Positions 59,426-64,000 of a DNA stretch of 64,000 nt are shown here, piece after piece. The notes beneath the pieces are model-generated. The model did no database searches, was not told the DNA's origin, and was given only the letters and a program-made list of their open reading frames with translations. The first letter of the stretch is position 1. Each line of letters opens with the position of its first letter. Source of the DNA: Elmis aenea (lineage: Eukaryota > Arthropoda > Insecta > Coleoptera > Elmidae); contig OX393576.1 in assembly GCA_947652605.1 (NCBI GenBank), forward strand, positions 48,832,966 through 48,896,965, given 5' to 3'. The translations under genes and the position numbers were made by a program.

Positions 59426-59921
59426 ATGAAAAAAGCTTTTGTATACATATCAAATATTAAACAGAAATAAAAAGTAAAATGCATTAATTATTTCTTTAAG
59501 TAACAAACAAAAAAACGAAACAACAATTCTCAGGTCAAGAAAATAAATTAATTTAGGAGATATTATAATGTAGGAATTTTCAATACATTAAAAACATTTA
59601 AAGAGTAACTCTTCGGCATTTTCGCTACAAATTCTTTTATTTGATCTTCACATTGTAATTCTTTGGTTAAATCACAGTTTGTTTTTATTCTAATCTTTTT
59701 TGCCGCGAAGGGGTTTGATTGAACGGGGCCCTGGGCTACAGCCCATAAAGACCATGCCCAAAACAGCCCCTGTATTTACCACATAGCTGAAAAATTTTCT
59801 GGCAAGGTGAAGAGAAAGTGCCGAGATAATAATAAAAAAACTGTTGTCATTAGGTAGGAAAATGTCTCTTTATTTAAAAAAAAAACTAGTTTTAAACTAC
59901 AAGTAGGTACATTGTTTGCTC

Positions 59922-60266
59922 CAGGGCTGCGGAGTCGGTAAAAAAAAGTCGACTCCGACTCAGACTCCGACTCCTGATAATTTTTGTAGTTCGACTCCGA
60001 CTCCGACCCCAACTCCGACAAAATTAAATACCAAGACATTTTATGGTGTGTAATATAAGAAAAAAAAAGAAATATGAAAAAATTATTTAAAATTTGAGTT
60101 TAAATTTTGCGGCAAAGGACCACCCCGCAATTTTTTGTTGTACCCGGAGTCGGAGTCGGTACATTTTTTCCGACTCCGACTCCGACTCCACTGACCAGAA
60201 ATTCCTCCTAAACTCCGACTCCTCCTAAACTCCGACTCCTACTCCAACTCCGACTCCACAGCCCTG
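59922..60266. mobile_element. hAT-type MITE made of GACTCCGACTCC, perfect 8-bp duplication
   Basis: CAGGGCTGCGGAGTCGG and CTCCACAGCCCTG with GTTTGCTC on both sides (59914-59921, 60267-60274). Simple GACTCC repeats fill both ends; the frame at 59776-60039 is the translation of these repeats (poly Ser-Glu) and not a gene. Confidence 0.9.
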
Positions 60267-60274
60267 GTTTGCTC

Positions 60275-61245
60275 ACTTGCCTTGAAGTTTTAACGCTAAC
60301 AACCTTTAACACTTACTAGGTTGACTTACATTACTTAATTACTGACCTAATTCGAATTACATTAATTCGATATGTAAACTCTTGATAATGCGCATTCTGT
60401 TAGCTAACAAGTAAGTCGCGTGTCGTTAAACTTCCTCCCTTTTTTGGCTAACAGCAACAATTTCGAGTCTTATTTTGCAAACGGCCAATCCTGGTCTTAG
60501 CTTAGCCGCTTAGCGAGGAATTTCGCAGATTACCAACGTTACCAAAATATTGAGTGTTAAAGATCCAACCTCATTTTTGCATGATTATGAAAGCAACCGA
60601 GAAGGAAGTTTGGAGACAACTAATTAAAAAATTATTAAGAAAGTGTAATTGTTTTTATTTTGGACCGTAAATGCTGCAACTTATTTCGAATTGATAGTTA
60701 GGTTGGCAATACAAAGCACTGTAGTTAAGTTCACAGCGTATTAACTACTATACATACGTATTAGCTTCCGCATGTAAACAAAGTAAGTGTAATTATTATT
60801 TAGAAGAAACGTTAATATTGAATGAATGGTTACAATTAATATAAAAAGAAAGAAAGGGTAATTGCTTAAATAAAAAGTAATTAATTTTCTGAGGTAAAGA
60901 AAATAATCGTTGAAGCCAGCAGATGTAAAAATTATATCTGAGGCCCTGTGGTTGTTGTTTATTTTTTCTCAAAACTTACTGCCTTAACGGTACAGTCACT
61001 TCGTTACGGGACATTTTGCTCCCGGATATTTCCCTACCGGTCGTGTCGTTACTAGCGTTTGTGGCAAAATGTACAACAAAATAACCCGTGGCCTTGTTAC
61101 CTGAACTCGCTGATATAAAAACAATAATTACGACGCTGTATCCACGTTCAAAAGGCTTTGTCTGATTATTAATTTTTTTTTTACATTGTCTCAACAGTTT
61201 CATTTAACTATTATTTTTATTACTTAATACTTATACAAAATTTGT
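60275..61245. other. Mixed sequence without feature
   Basis: No motif recognised. 60990-61150 has moderate GC with an unassigned minus-strand frame (60976-61203). Confidence 0.35.
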
Positions 61246-61253
61246 ATTAAACG

Positions 61254-61700
61254 CAGGGCATGAAAAACCGGTTAACCGTTATTTTTTGTCAGAAAAAAGT
61301 GATTTTTAACCGAAACCGAAACCGTTATTTTTAAAGGCAAAAAAAGCGGTAACCTTTAACCGAAATATTAAAAAACCGGTTTTTTGTACATCTTTTTTTA
61401 ATAAAAATTAAGATGAAAAATACAAAATCTATAGTAAATGCGATTAGTTTACCAAAAGTCATTACTGAACTCTTGATTGTACATTTATTATAAAATTATA
61501 AATAAATAATATCTTTTGATACTTTGCATTCCTGATCTAAATAATTTTAAAAACCGGTTAATTTAACTGGTTTCTAATTTAAATCGGTTTTTTACACTAA
61601 ACCGTTTTTTTACGAAAAAATTCAACAAAAACCGTTATAAAAATAAAGTTCTCGATTTCGGTTAACCTTTAACCAAAATTTTTTTCGGTTTCGAGCCCTG
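61254..61700. mobile_element. ACCGGTT-family hAT-type MITE, intact ends
   Basis: CAGGGCATGAAAAACCGGTT and GGTTTCGAGCCCTG; flanks ATTAAACG (61246-61253) and ATTAAATG (61701-61708) agree in 7 of 8. Confidence 0.88.
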
Positions 61701-61921
61701 ATTAAATGTAATATAAATAAGATTAGTCTAAATTTACTTAGCTAAATAAGTAAAAAGAACCACTTTTATAGACGAAGTAGACCGTTTTCAAAACTAGCAT
61801 CTCTTTATCAAAGGCTTTCTTATTATTAACCCTTCGCTTCCCGCATAGCGTCTGTCATACTCTGTTTCAAAAACCACTTTGTATCTTCGTATTAAGCAAG
61901 TGTATACAGTGTCTGGGAGAC

Positions 61922-62400
61922 ATACAGGGTGTCCAAGATAACATTTTCATCTCGCTTATTATAAGAGATACAGGTTTGCTTAAATTAGATGAATTATTAA
62001 CAAGTAGGAGAGCAGCTAAAATGTACTTCACAAGTTATAACAAAACATTTGAAAATGTAGAATTTATTTTTTCTCCAATAACTTTTTTGCCTTAATCATT
62101 AGATCAATTTAATTTGTACTTTCGGAAAGTACTTTTTTATGAAGAACTTAACTAATATTTTAGATTTTGTTATCATTTTCCATTTCTGAAATACCCCCTT
62201 ATTTAATTTTTTTTCTATGGCCCCACATATTGGCTTTGGAAAGATAAATGTGCTTTTTTTTCTCTTTCTTATGAGATATTACTATATCTATTTAAATAAT
62301 AGCTCATTATTTTATTTTACTTATCACTTATCAAGCTATTAAAAAAAAAAACATAAACAACCAATTAAATGTCAAATGACAGTATCATTTTCCTGCGGTA
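61922..62400. mobile_element. Family A foldback, left arm only
   Basis: CATACAGGGTGTCCAAGATA followed by CTCGCTTATTATAAGAGATA, parallel to 43780-44330. The right arm is missing and another element starts directly after it. Confidence 0.8.
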
Positions 62401-62423
62401 GTTTTGGAAGTGGTCTATCTTTT

Positions 62424-63319
62424 ATACAGGGTGTTTCTTAAATATTGCGAAAAAATTCGGGAGATGATTCCATATCGAAAATTAAGGGGGTCTTTCATGT
62501 AATTTTTTTTTCCTTAGACGTCTCCTTTCGGAGTTACAACCCCCTAAAAGGGAACGGTAAAATTAGGTTTTATTTTATTTCTCAAATTTGGAGAAATGTG
62601 GGAGAACAATATTTTGTAGATGTTTTTTACTTTTTAAAAGGTTTCCCAAAGTATTAATTTTAATCATCTCCCACCTTCACAGGGAGCTGAAAAGTGCGAC
62701 CCCTGTTGTTTTTTTATCAGAACTTTTTGTTGGATAAAAATTAGCAATTAAATTTTTTGAGAGCTTGCTTTATTTAGATTTTTTGTTTGTTAGTTTTTCT
62801 CGTAAAACCTACCTGTTTTGAGGGGAAAAAAGGTAATAAACATGAATCATCAAATAATATTCCAACATAAAATTATTCATTTTGAAGGTTACCATGGTTT
62901 GTTTATGTTCATACTGGGTAGAATTGACGGGTGTAATTTTTTTTTCGTTTACGCGGCGACAACGCTAAAACGCCCGTCAACTCTACCCAATATGAACATA
63001 AACAAACCATGGTAACCACCAAAATTTAAACTGCAAAATTTCAACGCAACAAAATGTTCTGTTTAAAAAAAAAACAATAGGTGGGAGATGATTAAAAATA
63101 TTGCTATGGGAAACCTTTTAATAAGTATAAAACATCTACCAAATATCATTCTCCTACATTAATCCAAATTTGAAAAATAAAATAAAAACCTAATTTTACC
63201 GCCCACCTTTAGGGGGTGTAACTCCGAAAGGAGACGTCTAAGGAAAAAAAATTACAGGAAAAACCCCCTTAATTTTCGATATTTAAGATATTTTTGCAAT
63301 ATTTAAGAAACACTTTGTA
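62424..63319. mobile_element. Foldback element family B, copy 2, complete hairpin
   Basis: TATACAGGGTGTTTCTTAAA at the left and TTTAAGAAACACTTTGTATA at the right. Arms of roughly 440 bp meet near 62955; ACCATGGTTTGTTTATGTTC at 62892 and its complement near 63010 mark the inner ends. No transposase. Confidence 0.88.
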
Positions 63320-63946
63320 TAAAAAAGATTTTTCGTACATAATAAAATAGATAATTTTTAACTAAACTCATTTATAATACAGTTGAAACCAACCCTTAAA
63401 CTAATTTTGACATCTATGTTTATTAAAATCATTTTGACAGATCACAAAAATTTACATTTAAACTTTATACTAAAACTAATTACATTTCCAAAGTTTTTAT
63501 GTCACTATAAACGATGTGATATTAAGCTTATGGTTTAATGTCTTCTATTACATAAATAACATGAAAAGTGCAGCTTAAGAGAGAAAATAAAAATGGTGTA
63601 TTTCAAATTTAATAGGAAAGTTTTGCATTCTTTATGTACGAGTACGTACTGTATTTTAAAACAAACATATGCTGCAAGAATTGGCTCCAATTCAAGCAGT
63701 TGTTCTACCTGCATAGGCAGCAAAAGTACATAACATGTAGCATATGCGCCTGTTGCATATAAATAAGAAACTACTTTATGAAATTCTCTTAAAATTAAAT
63801 TTGTTAAATTAATAAAGCAGTTTGTGGAGCGCGTTAAATATAATTTATAGGTTATGAACAAATTTTAATATTTTATGTAACTGCATCCATCAAAGCGATG
63901 AATAAAACTATAAGCAAGTAGACTAAGTACTTAGATCATATAAACT
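63320..63946. other. AT-rich sequence without feature
   Basis: Minus-strand frame 63535-63861 has no recognised motif. Confidence 0.4.
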
Positions 63947-64000
63947 CAGGGCTTAAAACCGAAAAAAAATTTTGGTTAACGGTTAACCGAAATCGAGAAC
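63947..64000. mobile_element. Start of an ACCGGTT-family MITE, cut by the window end
   Basis: CAGGGCTTAAAACCGAAAAA then GGTTAACGGTTAACCGAAAT, the right end of the family in reverse orientation. Confidence 0.75.

Larger units (their letters stand above)
58707..59772. mobile_element. Possible old hAT element holding a family D copy
   Basis: CAGAGGCGGATTTTTAACTT at the left and CCAAAACAGCCCCTG at the right might be diverged inverted ends, with GGGGGCCCTA and GGGGCCCTGGGC inside them. Target duplication is weak (AAGCTACC against TATTTACC). Uncertain. Confidence 0.35.

Noticed and set aside
59776..60039. Frame encoding a Ser-Glu-rich protein
   Set aside because: It is the translation of the GACTCC simple repeat in a MITE.
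1..64000. tRNA or rRNA genes, endogenous viral genes and telomere repeats
   Set aside because: No cloverleaf with A and B boxes, rRNA core, viral gene motif or TTAGG-type array was recognised by eye; a covariance-model and protein-profile scan would be decisive.

Overview
This window looks like AT-rich animal nuclear DNA, most likely from an insect. It has no operons or prokaryotic gene layout, and I found no host protein-coding gene I could defend. It has the look of a gene desert, or the inside of a very large intron, built from layers of transposable elements. The insect assignment is inferred from the mix of elements (piggyBac-like, pogo/Tigger-like, a Jockey-like LINE, Penelope-like, hAT, many TA-flanked foldback elements) and the base composition. 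The species cannot be told.

Layout. 1-9.6 kb: a TA-flanked foldback element (1175-1745), an inverted repeat carrying hammerhead-ribozyme-like motifs (1818-2310), a second foldback (4674-5317), a hAT-type MITE with a perfect 8-bp target duplication (6716-7151), a Jockey-like LINE 3' fragment on the minus strand (7480-8058) and a 167-bp hAT-type MITE (9360-9526). 9.6-12.2 kb: a complete-ended pogo/Tigger-like element that has lost its catalytic domain but keeps a psq helix-turn-helix and a PHD finger. 13.4-17.1 kb: a THAP-containing, P-like element with 7-bp target duplications, then a 1.1-kb piggyBac-derived element with exact TTAA ends. 18-36 kb: old hAT MITEs and several foldback families, including a two-layer inverted repeat at 25.8-27.3 kb.

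36.8-46.6 kb is the centre of the window. A LINE reverse transcriptase on the plus strand is split by a piggyBac transposon inserted at TTAA. That piggyBac is itself split by a hAT transposon with a perfect 8-bp duplication (GACCCAAT), which holds a 196-bp tandem array. Further along, the same LINE is split by a 1.9-kb foldback element that contains a smaller inverted repeat. The reverse transcriptase reading frame resumes across the piggyBac insertion point, so the order of insertion can be read directly.

47.4-48.8 kb holds Penelope-like remnants (GIY-YIG endonuclease, minus strand) with a hammerhead-like motif downstream. 50.5-52.6 kb is a roughly 2-kb inverted repeat with related open frames in both arms. 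53.6-54.7 kb and 58.7-63.3 kb hold more hAT/foldback nests. The final 54 bases start another hAT-like MITE.

All recognisable coding sequences are broken transposase or reverse transcriptase genes. They form no pathway. What links them is parasitism: short MITEs share terminal repeats with likely autonomous partners, and younger elements sit inside older ones. I saw no tRNA, rRNA or CRISPR. Boundaries given as approximate come from reading by eye.
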